Below, piece by piece: positions 42,185 through 51,272 of a stretch of 64,000 nucleotides of DNA (position 1 is the stretch's first letter; each line of letters starts with the position of its first letter). The notes under the pieces were generated by a model. It ran no database searches. It was not told the origin of the DNA and saw only the letters and a program-made list of their open reading frames with translations. Origin of the DNA: Nitrospirota bacterium (GTDB taxonomy: Bacteria > JACPQY01); the NCBI GenBank assembly GCA_016190245.1, contig JACPQY010000040.1:30574-94573 (forward strand), written 5' to 3'. Position numbers and translations under genes: made by a program.

Positions 42185-43369
42185 TCAGTCGCGCCGGTAC
42201 ATCGCCACGGCGCAGGCGCCGCCCAATCCGATGTTGTGCTGGAGCGCAATCTTCGCGTTCGGCACCTGGCGGGGTCCACAGAGGCCGCGGAGCTGCTGGT
42301 TGAGCTCGAAGCACTGGGCCAATCCCGTCGCGCCGAGAGGGTGACCCTTCGAGAGTAGCCCCCCGGACGGGTTCACAACCCACTTGCCTCCGTACGTGAC
42401 CTGGCCTTCGTCAAGCAGACGGGCCGCCTCGCCTTCTTTGGCCAGACCGAGCGACTCGTAGGTGATCAACTCGTTGGCCGTGAAGCAGTCGTGGAGTTCC
42501 ACCACCTGGACGTCCTTGGGACCGAGGCCGGAGTCGTTGTACACCTCGCGCGCGGCCTCGGCGGCCATGTCGTATCCGACCATCTTGATCATGGAGGGTG
42601 GATCGAAGGACGAGGGAAGGTCGGTCTTGAGGGCCAGGGCGGCGATGAAGACAGGGTTGGTCTTGCCGTGTTTGCGGGCGAAATCCTCCGAGCAGACCAC
42701 GGCGGCGGCGGCCCCGTCGGTAGTGGGGCAGCATTGGAACTTGGTGAGCGGATCGTAAATCATGGGCGAGGCCAGGATCTCTTCCACCGTGGAGGCCTCG
42801 CGGAACTGGGCGCGCTCGTTGTGCACGGCGTGCTTGCGGTTCTTGGCCGCGATCTTCGCGAGGTGCTCCTTGGTGGTCCCGTATTTCTTCATATGCTCGC
42901 GGCCGGCGCCGCCGAACATCTGGGCCGCCGGCGGGGCAGGCTCGAACCCTTGCTGCTGGATCATGACGTCCACATGCTTGTCGAGCGGGTTCGTCCGATC
43001 GCTGTACTTAGCGCCGAGCGAGCCTTTCTCCATCTTCTCGAAACCCATCGCGAGGGCGCACTCCACGGCACCGGAGCCGACCGCCTGGGCGGCCAGGTTG
43101 AGGGCCGTTGAGCCCGTCGAGCAGTTGTTGTTGACGTTGTAGACGGGAATGCCGGTAAGCCCGAACTGGTAGACTGAGCGCTGGCCGCAGGTGGATTCGC
43201 CGTACACGTAGCCCACATACGCCTGCTGGATCTCTTTGTAGGGGATGCCGGCGTCCTTCAGGGCCTGCTCGCCGGCCTCCTTGGTTAGCTCAGGATAGTC
43301 GTGCTGACCGGGCTTGTGGAACTTGGTCATGCCGACTCCGATGATGCAGACTTTTCGTGCTGGCTTCAT
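42185..43369 (-). CDS. SCP2/SCPx-type thiolase (acetyl-CoA acetyltransferase-like)
   Basis: 394-residue non-classical thiolase. The nucleophile Cys is in [20 protein letters not shown] (near residue 83). His of [11 protein letters not shown] and the [14 protein letters not shown] segment complete the active site, and the C-terminus reads [16 protein letters not shown]. These lipid-transfer-protein-type thiolases cleave or condense 3-ketoacyl-CoA, often in sterol or branched-chain degradation. GAGGAGGT lies 5 nt before the ATG. The upstream 245 bp holds repeat copy B and a TetR-like palindrome. The thioesterase ends just beyond, giving an acyl-CoA context. Confidence 0.93.
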   Translation of the reverse strand: MKPARKVCIIGVGMTKFHKPGQHDYPELTKEAGEQALKDAGIPYKEIQQAYVGYVYGESTCGQRSVYQFGLTGIPVYNVNNNCSTGSTALNLAAQAVGSGAVECALAMGFEKMEKGSLGAKYSDRTNPLDKHVDVMIQQQGFEPAPPAAQMFGGAGREHMKKYGTTKEHLAKIAAKNRKHAVHNERAQFREASTVEEILASPMIYDPLTKFQCCPTTDGAAAAVVCSEDFARKHGKTNPVFIAALALKTDLPSSFDPPSMIKMVGYDMAAEAAREVYNDSGLGPKDVQVVELHDCFTANELITYESLGLAKEGEAARLLDEGQVTYGGKWVVNPSGGLLSKGHPLGATGLAQCFELNQQLRGLCGPRQVPNAKIALQHNIGLGGACAVAMYRRD

Positions 43370-43427
43370 GAGTACCTCCTCGGTATTGGTTCCATGTCTC
43401 CCAAGCGATCTTTCCAGCGAACGTCCA

Positions 43428-43505
43428 ACGCGGTAGCGCGGGCTGAAGCCCGCGGCTACCGGATCGGGAATCCGGGGTAGGCGCAGGCTTTGAGCCCGCG
43501 GGTCA
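43428..43505. repeat. Dispersed GTAG palindrome, copy B (uninterrupted)
   Basis: GGTAGC-GCGGGCTGAAGCCCGC-GGCTACC is a nearly perfect palindrome with GGTAGC at both outer ends. It is followed by GGAATCCGGGGTAGGCGCAG and a GGCTTTGAGCC-type hairpin, as in copies A and C. It lacks the 45 bp nested palindrome of the other two copies. Confidence 0.85.
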
Positions 43506-43539
43506 CTCGTGCCGGACGTTCATCTTCTTAGACGCTCTG

Positions 43540-43553
43540 ACTAACCGTTCAGT
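43540..43553. promoter_or_regulatory. TetR-like operator palindrome upstream of the thiolase
   Basis: ACTAACC-GTTCAGT, 10 of 14 positions symmetric. It resembles operators of TetR-family acyl-CoA regulators. It lies 171 bp before the thiolase ATG, with repeat B in between. No regulator gene is adjacent. Confidence 0.3.
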
Positions 43554-43614
43554 GAGGTCTGCAGGCATCCTACACACAATTTGACGCGGGTGCAAGTGGA
43601 TTTGGCGCAGTGCG

Positions 43615-44478
43615 TCAAAAGGCCCTCTCCTCAATCACGAGGCTTTGGAGGGAGCGGCCGATGTGCCCCTTCTCATCGAAGAGGGTGCCGACCGCGAGGC
43701 CGACGCCCAGGTTCTCAGGAATCGTGGCCGCGTCCAGGCAGACCCATTCGCCGACCGGGTAGCGATGGAGGTAGATCGTGAGGTCGGGGTTGACGAAAGT
43801 GAACTGGGATATGTTGAGCATCATGCTGATGCCGTTGCCCGAATCGGCGACCATGGCCACCCGTTGGAGGGGGGACGGACTTTCACCGGGCAGAAGGGGG
43901 TACCGCATCCGAAACCAGGATGCGGCGGGTCCCGCGCCGAACTCGCCACGGACCCATCGGCCCTCCATCGCGGAGTGATAGCCGAGGGCAGTACCGAAGA
44001 ATGGGAACTCGAAAGGCCGACACTGTTCAGGAAGCGGAGGACGCGGCTCCCCATGTTGACCCGATCCGCCCGAGGCGGACTCGGGGCCCCGCACGGGGCG
44101 CGGATCGACCTCAGAAGGGCTTGGGAGACGGACGGAGCGCCTACGGATTCTCAGGGCTGTGGCTCGGACCACCTCTCGTCGTTCATCCGAAAGGATGGCC
44201 TCGACCCACTGGACCGTTCGGCCCTCTTTGAGGGGGCGCGTCTCGATCCGGAGTCGGCCCAGGGGGACGGGCCGCAGGAACTCGTAGGTGAGCCGCGCCA
44301 CGTGCCAGCCGCCCTCAGGATCGTTCTGCTCGATGGCCCGCGCGAGCAGGGCGGAAGGGGGCCCGCCGTGCTGATGGGCGGGATTCCAGGGGCCCCGCGT
44401 CAGCTCCGTGGCGATGAAGGATGTGCCGCCGGGGACGAAGAGTGAGGTGGGCGGCGCGGGAGGCGTCGTCTCAGCCAT
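43615..44478 (-). CDS. TesB/4HBT_3-type acyl-CoA thioesterase
   Basis: 287-residue double-hotdog protein of the acyl-CoA thioesterase II superfamily. The N-terminal hotdog has ELTRGPWNPAHQHGGPPSAL with the conserved GPWNPxxxHGG entrance, RLTYEFLRPVPLGRL and ETRPLKEGRTVQWVEA. The second hotdog has VADSGNGISMMLN, FVNPDLTIYLHRYPVGEWV and GLAVGTLFDEKGHIGRSLQSL. The expected substrate is a long or branched acyl-CoA. Its first 79 nt overlap the 3' end of the S24/S26 peptidase gene. It is the last gene of the signalling operon, or a separate unit with the thiolase. Confidence 0.87.
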   Translation of the reverse strand: MAETTPPAPPTSLFVPGGTSFIATELTRGPWNPAHQHGGPPSALLARAIEQNDPEGGWHVARLTYEFLRPVPLGRLRIETRPLKEGRTVQWVEAILSDERREVVRATALRIRRRSVRLPSPSEVDPRPVRGPESASGGSGQHGEPRPPLPEQCRPFEFPFFGTALGYHSAMEGRWVRGEFGAGPAASWFRMRYPLLPGESPSPLQRVAMVADSGNGISMMLNISQFTFVNPDLTIYLHRYPVGEWVCLDAATIPENLGVGLAVGTLFDEKGHIGRSLQSLVIEERAF

Positions 44479-44900
44479 TGTCCGAGAAGGTACCTCAGCC
44501 AGGCGCGAAGCGCGAGCCGTCGCTCCCGAGGACGGAGGGGCCGCCGAAAATCACCGCACGTGCCGCCGGTCGGGCGTGGGATTTCCCGGACCAAGCCGAT
44601 GACACGGTCGGGCGTGACCACGCGTGCCGGTCCCCCGCGTTCGGGGGCTTGGACGAGATACAGCGTCCCCCGCCAGCGGTATCGGCCGATGACGCGATGC
44701 ACGATCAGGTGGGGACCGGCGGCGTCGCGGAAGCACAGGACGTCGCCGGGCTCGATCGTGGCGGGCCGGGTGTCCACCAGGAGCCGTGTGCCGTAGGGGA
44801 TGACCGGTTCCATGGACCGGCCGCCGCACTTGGCGGTGATGAAGCGGGCCCCGGGTCCCGCGCCGGATTTTGGCGGCCGGCGTGGTGTGGCTCGATGCAC
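44400..44900 (-). CDS. S24/S26-family (signal-peptidase-like) protein
   Basis: 166 residues. The core AKCGGRSMEPVIPYGTRLLVD has the catalytic Ser29 of S24/S26 peptidases, followed by IEPGDVLCF and HLIVHRVIGRY with His68. Bacterial S26 enzymes use a later Lys, but here that position reads LYLVQAPERGG with no Lys, so a Ser-His arrangement as in SipW/Sec11 is the likely alternative, or the protein is inactive. No transmembrane anchor is present, which argues against a normal signal peptidase. The C-terminal third is Arg/Pro/Ser-rich and its coding end overlaps the thioesterase. It sits 17 nt after the Hpt gene. Confidence 0.65.
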   Translation of the reverse strand: MHRATPRRPPKSGAGPGARFITAKCGGRSMEPVIPYGTRLLVDTRPATIEPGDVLCFRDAAGPHLIVHRVIGRYRWRGTLYLVQAPERGGPARVVTPDRVIGLVREIPRPTGGTCGDFRRPLRPRERRLALRAWLRYLLGQWLRRRLPRRPPHSSSPAAHPSSPRS

Positions 44901-44917
44901 GGCGGGGGGGGCGGCCC

Positions 44918-45241
44918 TCAGCCGAACACAACTTCGATGTGGTCTAGATAGGAGTCCAGCTCGGAAACGAGGCGCTCGATCGCGCTCGTGTCCCTGGCCT
45001 TGGCGGCGGTTTCGATGCCGGCGCCGAGCGTCGTGATGGAATCGAAGCCATACCCGCCGCCGGAGCCCTTCATGGAATGGCCGAGCCTCTGGAGGGTCGC
45101 CCAGTCCTCGCGCTCCACGGCGAGGCGGATCGCCTCAACATCCTTGTGACGGTTCTGGAGAAAGCCCGGGACGAGATCCTCCAAGTCCGGGTCTACGGTC
45201 ACTCGGATTGTCCCGTCTCCGGAAACCGGTGATTCGCTCAT
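44918..45241 (-). CDS. Stand-alone Hpt phosphotransfer protein
   Basis: 107-residue histidine phosphotransfer protein. The motif LQRLGHSMKGSGGGYGF gives phospho-His55, and the surrounding helices match a four-helix Hpt bundle. Its ATG overlaps the hybrid kinase stop (ATGA), so it is co-translated with that kinase and is the natural phosphate acceptor from its receiver domains. Two stand-alone or GGDEF-linked receivers upstream in the same operon could be final targets. Confidence 0.92.
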   Translation of the reverse strand: MSESPVSGDGTIRVTVDPDLEDLVPGFLQNRHKDVEAIRLAVEREDWATLQRLGHSMKGSGGGYGFDSITTLGAGIETAAKARDTSAIERLVSELDSYLDHIEVVFG

Positions 45242-47706
45242 GCGTCGATCTCCCCCGTTGCGACCCTCTGGAGGGCCTCGATCAGGGTCTTTTTCCGGAT
45301 CGGCTTCGTCAGGTGGGCGTTGCAGCCGGCGTCGATGCTTTTCTGCGCGTCTTCGCTCAGCGCGTGTGCCGTGAGGGCGAGCACGGGAGTGGGGCGGGAT
45401 TGGTGCTCGCGTTCCCACGTGCGGATGGCGCGAACGGCCGCGTAGCCGTCCATGACGGGCATCTGCATGTCCATGAGGACGAGGTCAAAGCCTCCCTCAT
45501 GGAAGAGGCGCACGGCCACCTCGCCGTTCTCGGCGGGGACGACGGTGTGGGGCGTCTTCTTGAGGTAGGATTGGATCAGCAGGCGGTTGTCCTCAGAATC
45601 CTCGGCGAGGAGAATTCGGAGAGATCGCGCAGAGGCTTGATCCGCTGCGGGCGCGGCCGGCTGGCCGTCGGTTTGTAGCTTCTTCAGCCCGAGCGCCATC
45701 CGGACGGATGAGAGGAGTTCCTGCCGCTTGACCGGTTTGATGATGTAGCGGGCAATGCCGAGCTCCGTGGCGCGGTCCAGGTCCCCTTGTCGCGCATCCG
45801 ACGTGAGCATGACCACCGCGGGGAGGGCCTGGCCGAGGGGCTCGCGCATCCGCTGGGCGACCTCGAAGCCGTCAATCCCCGGCATGCGGCGGTCCAGCAG
45901 GACGAGCGCGTAGGGCTCGCCCGATTCCTTCGCCACGCCCAACTCCTCGAGGGCCTCCTCTCCGCTTGCGACCTCGGTCGTCAGCGCGCCCCATTCACCG
46001 AGCAGCTCCCTCAGGATCATCCGGTTTGTGCTGCTGTCGTCCACCACGAGCGTCTTGATCCCCGCCAGGTCCGCCTCGACGGGTTCGGTCTCGGGGCGTT
46101 TCTCCTCGGAGTGGGGCAGGAGGGCGGTGAAGTGGAAGGTGCTGCCCTTGCCGGGCTCGCTGTCGAGCCAGATTCGCCCGCCCATGAGCTCGACGAGGCG
46201 CCTGGAGATCGTCAGGCCGAGTCCGGTGCCCCCGTATCGCCGGGTGGTGGTGGAATCCGCCTGCACGAACGCCTCGAAGATTTTCTCCTGCTTGTCGGTG
46301 GGGATCCCGATGCCGCTGTCCTTGACGGAGAAAAGGAGTTGGCCGGTTTCCTCCTCCCCCGGGGCGTTCTCCACGCTGACGACAATCTCCCCCGTGTCCG
46401 TGAACTTGATCGCGTTGCCGATGAGGTTCACGAGCACCTGGCGAAGGCGGTCGGGGTCTCCCACGCGGTCCGCCGCAACGAAGGGCATGAGGTGGCAGGC
46501 GAGCTCGACGCCCTTCTGGTTGGCCCGTGGCACGAAGAACTCCACCGTCTTTTCCACGAGATCGCAGACGTCGAACGGGATGTGCTGGAGGTCGAGGTGG
46601 CCGGCCTCCACCTTGGACAGGTCGAGGACGTCGTTGATGAGTTTCAGGAGTGTATCGCCGGCGTTCTTGAAGATCCGCACGTATTCCTGCTGTTCGGGGG
46701 TGAGGGGCGTTTCCGAGAGGAGATCGGCCATTCCGATGATGGCGTTCATCGGGGTGCGGATCTCGTGGCTCATGTGGGCGAGGAATTCGCTCTTGGCCCG
46801 GTTCGCCTTTTCCGCGGTCTCCTTCGCTTTCTGCAGGGCTTCCTCGGCGCGTTTCTGGTCCGTCACGTCGTGCGAAACGATGACGATCCCCTCCGGTTCC
46901 CCGCGCGCGTTCCGGATGGGCTGGCCGGAAGACTGGAGGATTCTCCACGAGCCGTCCCGGTGGCGGATCCGGTACTCCAGTTTCTTGCCCTCCCCGCTGT
47001 GGGCGGTTTCGTCCGCCGCGCGGATCACTCGCTCGCGGTCGTCGGGATGGATCTGTTCGTAGGCCCACGTCCCGGCGAGTTTGTTGGGGGAGTAGCCCAG
47101 AATGCGATCGTAGGAGGGGTTGTTGTAGACGCGATGGCCCGTGAGGTCCACCACGGCGATCAGATCCGCCGCGCTCTCGGAGATGATGCGGAAGAGTTCG
47201 TTCTGCTTGTGCAGCGCGGCCTCGGACCGGCGGCGTTCGGTGATGTCGGCTCCGAAAAGGAAGACCCCCTCGACGCCCCGGTTTGCCCGGGCCAGCGGCA
47301 CGAGCGTCAGGCCGACGTAGCGCTCGTCACCGTCGGGGCGGCGGACTTGGTATTCCTCGAGGCGGCGAGGCGGATCGTTCGGCCGGGCGCTGCGGGCTTC
47401 CTCGAGGATCGTTGCCCAGTCGCAGAACGCCCCGCACTCCTTCAAGTGCCGCCCGATGGCGTGGCTGGCCGGCACCCCCAGGCTGGCCTCCGCGGCGAGG
47501 TTCCAATGCGTGATCCGTCCCTCGGGGTCCACTCCGATCAGGATGGAGGGCAGCGCCTCGAGAAGGAGCCGGGTGGGGGCCGGAAGGGCGGCCGGCCCGC
47601 GCGGCGTCGCGGCCCGGGGTGGCCCCGCAGCCGGTATCGAGTGATGCTCGGGACTGCGCACAGTGCGAGACGGGCTACGCCGCGCCGTCTTCCGCAAAGC
47701 AGACAC
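45238..47706 (-). CDS. Hybrid histidine kinase PAS-PAS-HisKA-HATPase-REC-REC
   Basis: 822 residues with no transmembrane segment, so a cytosolic sensor. Two PAS domains (about 45-170 and 172-290), HisKA with FLAHMSHEIRTPMNAIIGM (phospho-His near 313), HATPase with NLIGNAIKFTDTG, VKDSGIGIP and RRYGGTGLGLTISRRL, then two receivers with Asp in LVLLDRRMPG (near 602) and LVLMDMQMPV (near 742). There is no internal Hpt; the separate Hpt gene follows with an ATGA overlap, completing a phosphorelay. The GTG start overlaps the REC-GGDEF gene by 32 nt, and a start further in is possible. The ligand of the PAS domains is unknown. Confidence 0.93.
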   Translation of the reverse strand: MSALRKTARRSPSRTVRSPEHHSIPAAGPPRAATPRGPAALPAPTRLLLEALPSILIGVDPEGRITHWNLAAEASLGVPASHAIGRHLKECGAFCDWATILEEARSARPNDPPRRLEEYQVRRPDGDERYVGLTLVPLARANRGVEGVFLFGADITERRRSEAALHKQNELFRIISESAADLIAVVDLTGHRVYNNPSYDRILGYSPNKLAGTWAYEQIHPDDRERVIRAADETAHSGEGKKLEYRIRHRDGSWRILQSSGQPIRNARGEPEGIVIVSHDVTDQKRAEEALQKAKETAEKANRAKSEFLAHMSHEIRTPMNAIIGMADLLSETPLTPEQQEYVRIFKNAGDTLLKLINDVLDLSKVEAGHLDLQHIPFDVCDLVEKTVEFFVPRANQKGVELACHLMPFVAADRVGDPDRLRQVLVNLIGNAIKFTDTGEIVVSVENAPGEEETGQLLFSVKDSGIGIPTDKQEKIFEAFVQADSTTTRRYGGTGLGLTISRRLVELMGGRIWLDSEPGKGSTFHFTALLPHSEEKRPETEPVEADLAGIKTLVVDDSSTNRMILRELLGEWGALTTEVASGEEALEELGVAKESGEPYALVLLDRRMPGIDGFEVAQRMREPLGQALPAVVMLTSDARQGDLDRATELGIARYIIKPVKRQELLSSVRMALGLKKLQTDGQPAAPAADQASARSLRILLAEDSEDNRLLIQSYLKKTPHTVVPAENGEVAVRLFHEGGFDLVLMDMQMPVMDGYAAVRAIRTWEREHQSRPTPVLALTAHALSEDAQKSIDAGCNAHLTKPIRKKTLIEALQRVATGEIDA

Positions 47707-48673
47707 GGTTGCGTCCTGCCTGTTTGGCTTTGTAGAGCGCGCGGTCCGCCGCGGCCACCAGCATGGGCGGGCTCGAGCCCGGTTTGGGGATCATCTGGGC
47801 AGCGCCCAGGCTGATCGAGACCACCTTGCCCGGCGCGGAGAGATGCTCGATGCCCAGCCCTTCCACCGTCTTGCGCAGGGCCTCGGCTACGGCCAACAGC
47901 CCGGGGCGATCGGTGTCCGAAACGAGGATGGCGAACTCCTCGCCGCCGTAGCGCGCCACCCAGTCTCCGGCACGCCGCATGCATCCGGCCAGGGACTTGG
48001 CCACGCGCCTGAGGCACTCGTCACCGGCCTGATGCCCGTAGGCATCGTTGTAGGGTTTGAAGAAGTCGATGTCCGCCATCATGAAAGACAGCGGTTTTCC
48101 ATCCCGTGCGGCGCGGCGCCATTCGCGGTCCAGGATCTCGTCGAAGTGGCGGCGGTTGGAGATGCCGGTGAGTCCGTCCATGGTGGACAGGCCCTGCAGG
48201 GTGTGGATGACCTGCTCGAGCCTCACCGTCATGGAAACCAACTCCTGCTCTCGCGTCTTGCGCTGGTCCATCTCGTGCTTCAGGCGAAGCGACGAGCGGA
48301 CGCGCGCCAGCAGCTCCGTCCGGTTGTAGGGCTTCGTGATGTAGTCCACGGCGCCCGCGTTGAAGGCGGCCTGGAGCGTGTCCGACTGGTCCATCGCCGT
48401 CACCATGATCACGGGGAGGTCGCGGAAGCTCTCCGTGGCGCGGATGATGTTCAGGGCCTCGATGCCGTTCATGTCGGGCATCATGATGTCCATGAGGACG
48501 AGGTCCGGCAGGACCAGACCATCCACGGGACCCGTCAGGCCCAGCACCTTGAAGGCCTCGCGCGCCGAGGCGGCGCCGATGACGTCCTTGTATCCGGCGT
48601 TCCCGAGAATAGCCTCGAGCAGCCTCCGATCATCCACCGAGTCGTCAACAATAAGTATGCGCATACCGATCAC
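47675..48673 (-). CDS. Response-regulator diguanylate cyclase (REC-GGDEF, PleD-like)
   Basis: 332 residues. The receiver has phospho-Asp62 (LVLMDIMMPDMNG). A short coiled linker leads to a GGDEF domain with ADIDFFKPYNDAYGH and an intact active site RYGGEEFAIL near 240-244. The inhibitory I-site RAGD sits five residues before it, as required for product feedback. It should make c-di-GMP when phosphorylated. It lies between a processive glycosyltransferase gene (58 nt) and a hybrid kinase (overlap), a strong hint that c-di-GMP or the phosphorelay controls polymer export here. No PilZ domain is visible in the neighbours. Confidence 0.95.
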   Translation of the reverse strand: MIGMRILIVDDSVDDRRLLEAILGNAGYKDVIGAASAREAFKVLGLTGPVDGLVLPDLVLMDIMMPDMNGIEALNIIRATESFRDLPVIMVTAMDQSDTLQAAFNAGAVDYITKPYNRTELLARVRSSLRLKHEMDQRKTREQELVSMTVRLEQVIHTLQGLSTMDGLTGISNRRHFDEILDREWRRAARDGKPLSFMMADIDFFKPYNDAYGHQAGDECLRRVAKSLAGCMRRAGDWVARYGGEEFAILVSDTDRPGLLAVAEALRKTVEGLGIEHLSAPGKVVSISLGAAQMIPKPGSSPPMLVAAADRALYKAKQAGRNRVCFAEDGAA

Positions 48674-48731
48674 CCTTGCCCTTGTGTCCGCGGTTCGCCG
48701 AATTCAAGTATCCCGGCTGGACGCCCGAATG

Positions 48732-50126
48732 TCAAAGACCTTTCCGTTTCATTTCACCCCAGCGCGCCTGCGCGCCGGTGGCCCATCGGTAGAGACCCAC
48801 GAGCCGCCACCAGGAGTTGATCTGGCGGTATCCGAAGTTCTCGAGGAGGCTGGCCAGGAAGAGGAGGCCGACGTGCGACAGCTTCGGGTAGATCCGGAAT
48901 GACAGTTCCTCGAGGAGTAGCGCGCTGACGGACAGCAGCACCCCGAGACCGATCTCCACGGCAAGGAAGGCGAGGAGGGCGGGAGGTGAGAGAAGCCCGG
49001 TCAGGACCGCCGTGAGGGTGAAGGCGTAGCCCGCAACGAGGACGATGGGGCTGAACCACTCGAACACGAGGATGAAGGGGAAGGCAAGCCACCCGACGGC
49101 ACCTCCCTTCCGATGAAAGAGGAGCGCCCGGTTCATCATGAGACTGTCGGAGAGACCCCGCTGCCACCGGATGCGTTGGTTGCGCAGCGTCCGCAGGTCC
49201 TCGGGGGCCTGGGTCCAGCACACGGGATCGGGGACGAAGACGATGCGGTACTTCCTGCCCTGCTGACGCAGCACGCGGTGGAGGCGAACGATCAACTCCA
49301 TGTCCTCGCCGATCGTCTTGGGCCGGTAGCCGCCGACGGAGATGAGCGTTTCTTTGTGGAAGAGGCCGAAGGCGCCGGAGATGATCAGCAGGGCGTTGAG
49401 GGGCGACCAGCCCATCCGTCCGAAAAGGAACGCACGCAGGTACTCGATCACTTGGAACAAGGCGAGAAGGTTGCGCGGCAGCCCGGCCCGAACGAGGAAG
49501 CCTCCGCTCACTTCGCAGCCGTTCGCGATGCGTATCGTGCCGCCGGTGGCCACGGTTCGCGGATCTTCCAGAAACGGCTGGACGACGCGCCGCAAACTGT
49601 CGCGCTGGAGGATGGAATCGGCGTCCACGCAGCACAGGAGCGGATACCGCGCGACGTTGGCCCCCGCGTTGAGGGCGTCGGCCTTGCCGCCATTGGCCTT
49701 GTCCAGCACCCGCAGGTTCGGGTGATCCGTGGACTGGTAGACGGCGCGGATCGCTTGCGTCTTGAGACGCACCCGGTAGGCCTCCGGGAAGGGGCGCAGG
49801 GAGAATTCTCGGATGAGGACATCGAGAGTTCGGTCCTTCGAGTCGTCGTTGACGACGATGACCTCGAACTCGGGGTAGCTGAGTTGAAGGAGGGAGCGGA
49901 CGGAGGCCGCGATGGTGGCCTCCTCGTTGAAGGCGGGGACGAGAAGGGAGATCGGCGGTTCGAGCCCCGTTCCCGCCTGAGGAAGGGCGGTGAGGCTGTG
50001 CTCGCTCATGTACCGCGTGAGAGTGATCATCGAGATGAGGTTGAGCATGACGTAGCCGCCGTTCAAGAGGACGAAGTACGCGAGGAAGAGGACCTGGACG
50101 ACGCCCATCACATCGGCGAGTGTCAT
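48732..50126 (-). CDS. Processive family-2 glycosyltransferase, membrane-bound (PgaC/BcsA-like)
   Basis: 464 residues. One N-terminal transmembrane helix (5-35), a cytosolic GT2 domain with VNDDSKDRT (Asp94/95), CVDADS (DxD 168-170), TIGEDMEL (ED near 274) and QRIRW (317-321, the QxxRW of processive synthases), then about four C-terminal membrane helices. This is the layout of polysaccharide synthases such as PgaC. Its ATG overlaps the stop of the HEAT-repeat gene by 4 nt. No PgaB deacetylase or outer-membrane exporter is in the window, so the polymer is unknown. No PilZ domain is fused. Confidence 0.92.
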   Translation of the reverse strand: MTLADVMGVVQVLFLAYFVLLNGGYVMLNLISMITLTRYMSEHSLTALPQAGTGLEPPISLLVPAFNEEATIAASVRSLLQLSYPEFEVIVVNDDSKDRTLDVLIREFSLRPFPEAYRVRLKTQAIRAVYQSTDHPNLRVLDKANGGKADALNAGANVARYPLLCCVDADSILQRDSLRRVVQPFLEDPRTVATGGTIRIANGCEVSGGFLVRAGLPRNLLALFQVIEYLRAFLFGRMGWSPLNALLIISGAFGLFHKETLISVGGYRPKTIGEDMELIVRLHRVLRQQGRKYRIVFVPDPVCWTQAPEDLRTLRNQRIRWQRGLSDSLMMNRALLFHRKGGAVGWLAFPFILVFEWFSPIVLVAGYAFTLTAVLTGLLSPPALLAFLAVEIGLGVLLSVSALLLEELSFRIYPKLSHVGLLFLASLLENFGYRQINSWWRLVGLYRWATGAQARWGEMKRKGL

Positions 50127-51187
50127 GCCATCTCCTTCTCGGCGAGGGCCTGGGCGAGGATGTCGCGGGCGTAGCGGTCCTTCTGGTCTTCGGTGAGTTT
50201 CTTGAGGCCGGTCCCGTCAAGAAAGGGGAGCCCCACCAGCGCCTGGGCCGCCCGGTAGCGCACCCACCATTCCTTGTCCACGAGCAGCCGCGTGAGGGGA
50301 GCCACGTCGTCCTCGGTCCCCATCTTCCCGAGTGCGGCGGCGGCCTGGGCGCGAATGTGCCACCTCGGATGGTCGAGATAACGCCGCACGCGGGACAGGT
50401 CGTGGGGGTCCGCGAAACGGGCGAGAACGCGCAGGCAGGGCGCGATGATGCGGTCTTCCGGCGGATTTTCGAGGAGGCGGCGGACGGGCGGGAGGCCATG
50501 GTGCGGATCGGCGAGTTCGAGGAAGCGGATGAGTCGAGGAAGATGCTCGATCGCCGTCTGATCGACGACGGTGGCGAGTGGGCCGGAGGCAACGGCAGGT
50601 CCCGCTTCCGAAAGCATCGCGGCCACCGTGGCCGGCGGCCAGTCTTCCCGCGCGGCGAAGAGCGGGACCAACGCGGGCATCGCGCGCTGCGCGTCAATGC
50701 GGATGAGGGCCCTCGCGGCCGTGATCGATAGCATTGGGCTCTCGTGCAGGGCGAGACGTTCGAGATCGCTCCAGGATTCCGCGTGGCGCAGGTTGCCGAG
50801 CGTGGCGATGGCGAGCAGTTGCCGTCTTCGACTGCGCGCGCGCAAGTGCCGGCGCGCGATCTCGTCCAGCCCCACCCTTCCCGCGGCATAGGCCAGGCGC
50901 TCGTGCGCGTCGCCCCGAAGGGATTCGTAGTAGTAGTTCCAGAGCCCGAGCAGCGTTGTGCCATCGAATTTCGAGACCGGCGGGAGGAGAACCAGGGGTT
51001 CTTCGAGGCTCTCCGCGAGCAGGGGCCGCCACGTGGCCAGGAAGAGTTGTCGGCGTCGCTCGCGCAGATTCAGAACGAGGCGGGATGTCGAGATGACGCC
51101 CAGCATAGCGAGGACGAGCCCCCCGACCGCGAACGCGCTCCAGGAGGCGATCCGGACGAGGAGGTCAGGGTTCGAGAGGAGATGCAT
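50123..51187 (-). CDS. Membrane-anchored HEAT-repeat protein
   Basis: 354 residues. An N-terminal transmembrane helix (about 9-34) is followed by basic residues and then a run of HEAT/armadillo-like helical pairs (for example LLAIATLGNLRHAESWSDL, RALIRIDAQRAMPALVPLF, IRAQAAAALGKMGTEDDVAP, VRYRAAQALVGL). The fold suggests a protein-protein scaffold on the cytoplasmic face. It overlaps the glycosyltransferase gene by 4 nt (ATGA), so it is likely a dedicated partner of the synthase, in the place where other systems use a PilZ or copolymerase subunit. That role is inference. Confidence 0.85.
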   Translation of the reverse strand: MHLLSNPDLLVRIASWSAFAVGGLVLAMLGVISTSRLVLNLRERRRQLFLATWRPLLAESLEEPLVLLPPVSKFDGTTLLGLWNYYYESLRGDAHERLAYAAGRVGLDEIARRHLRARSRRRQLLAIATLGNLRHAESWSDLERLALHESPMLSITAARALIRIDAQRAMPALVPLFAAREDWPPATVAAMLSEAGPAVASGPLATVVDQTAIEHLPRLIRFLELADPHHGLPPVRRLLENPPEDRIIAPCLRVLARFADPHDLSRVRRYLDHPRWHIRAQAAAALGKMGTEDDVAPLTRLLVDKEWWVRYRAAQALVGLPFLDGTGLKKLTEDQKDRYARDILAQALAEKEMA

Positions 51188-51272
51188 GCAGGAGGCGAGG
51201 GGGCGGCGGTTCGGAGGGGCTACCGAAGAGCGGGCGTGGAGTGGGGCTCACGGCGCGCCGTTCCCCACCGGG

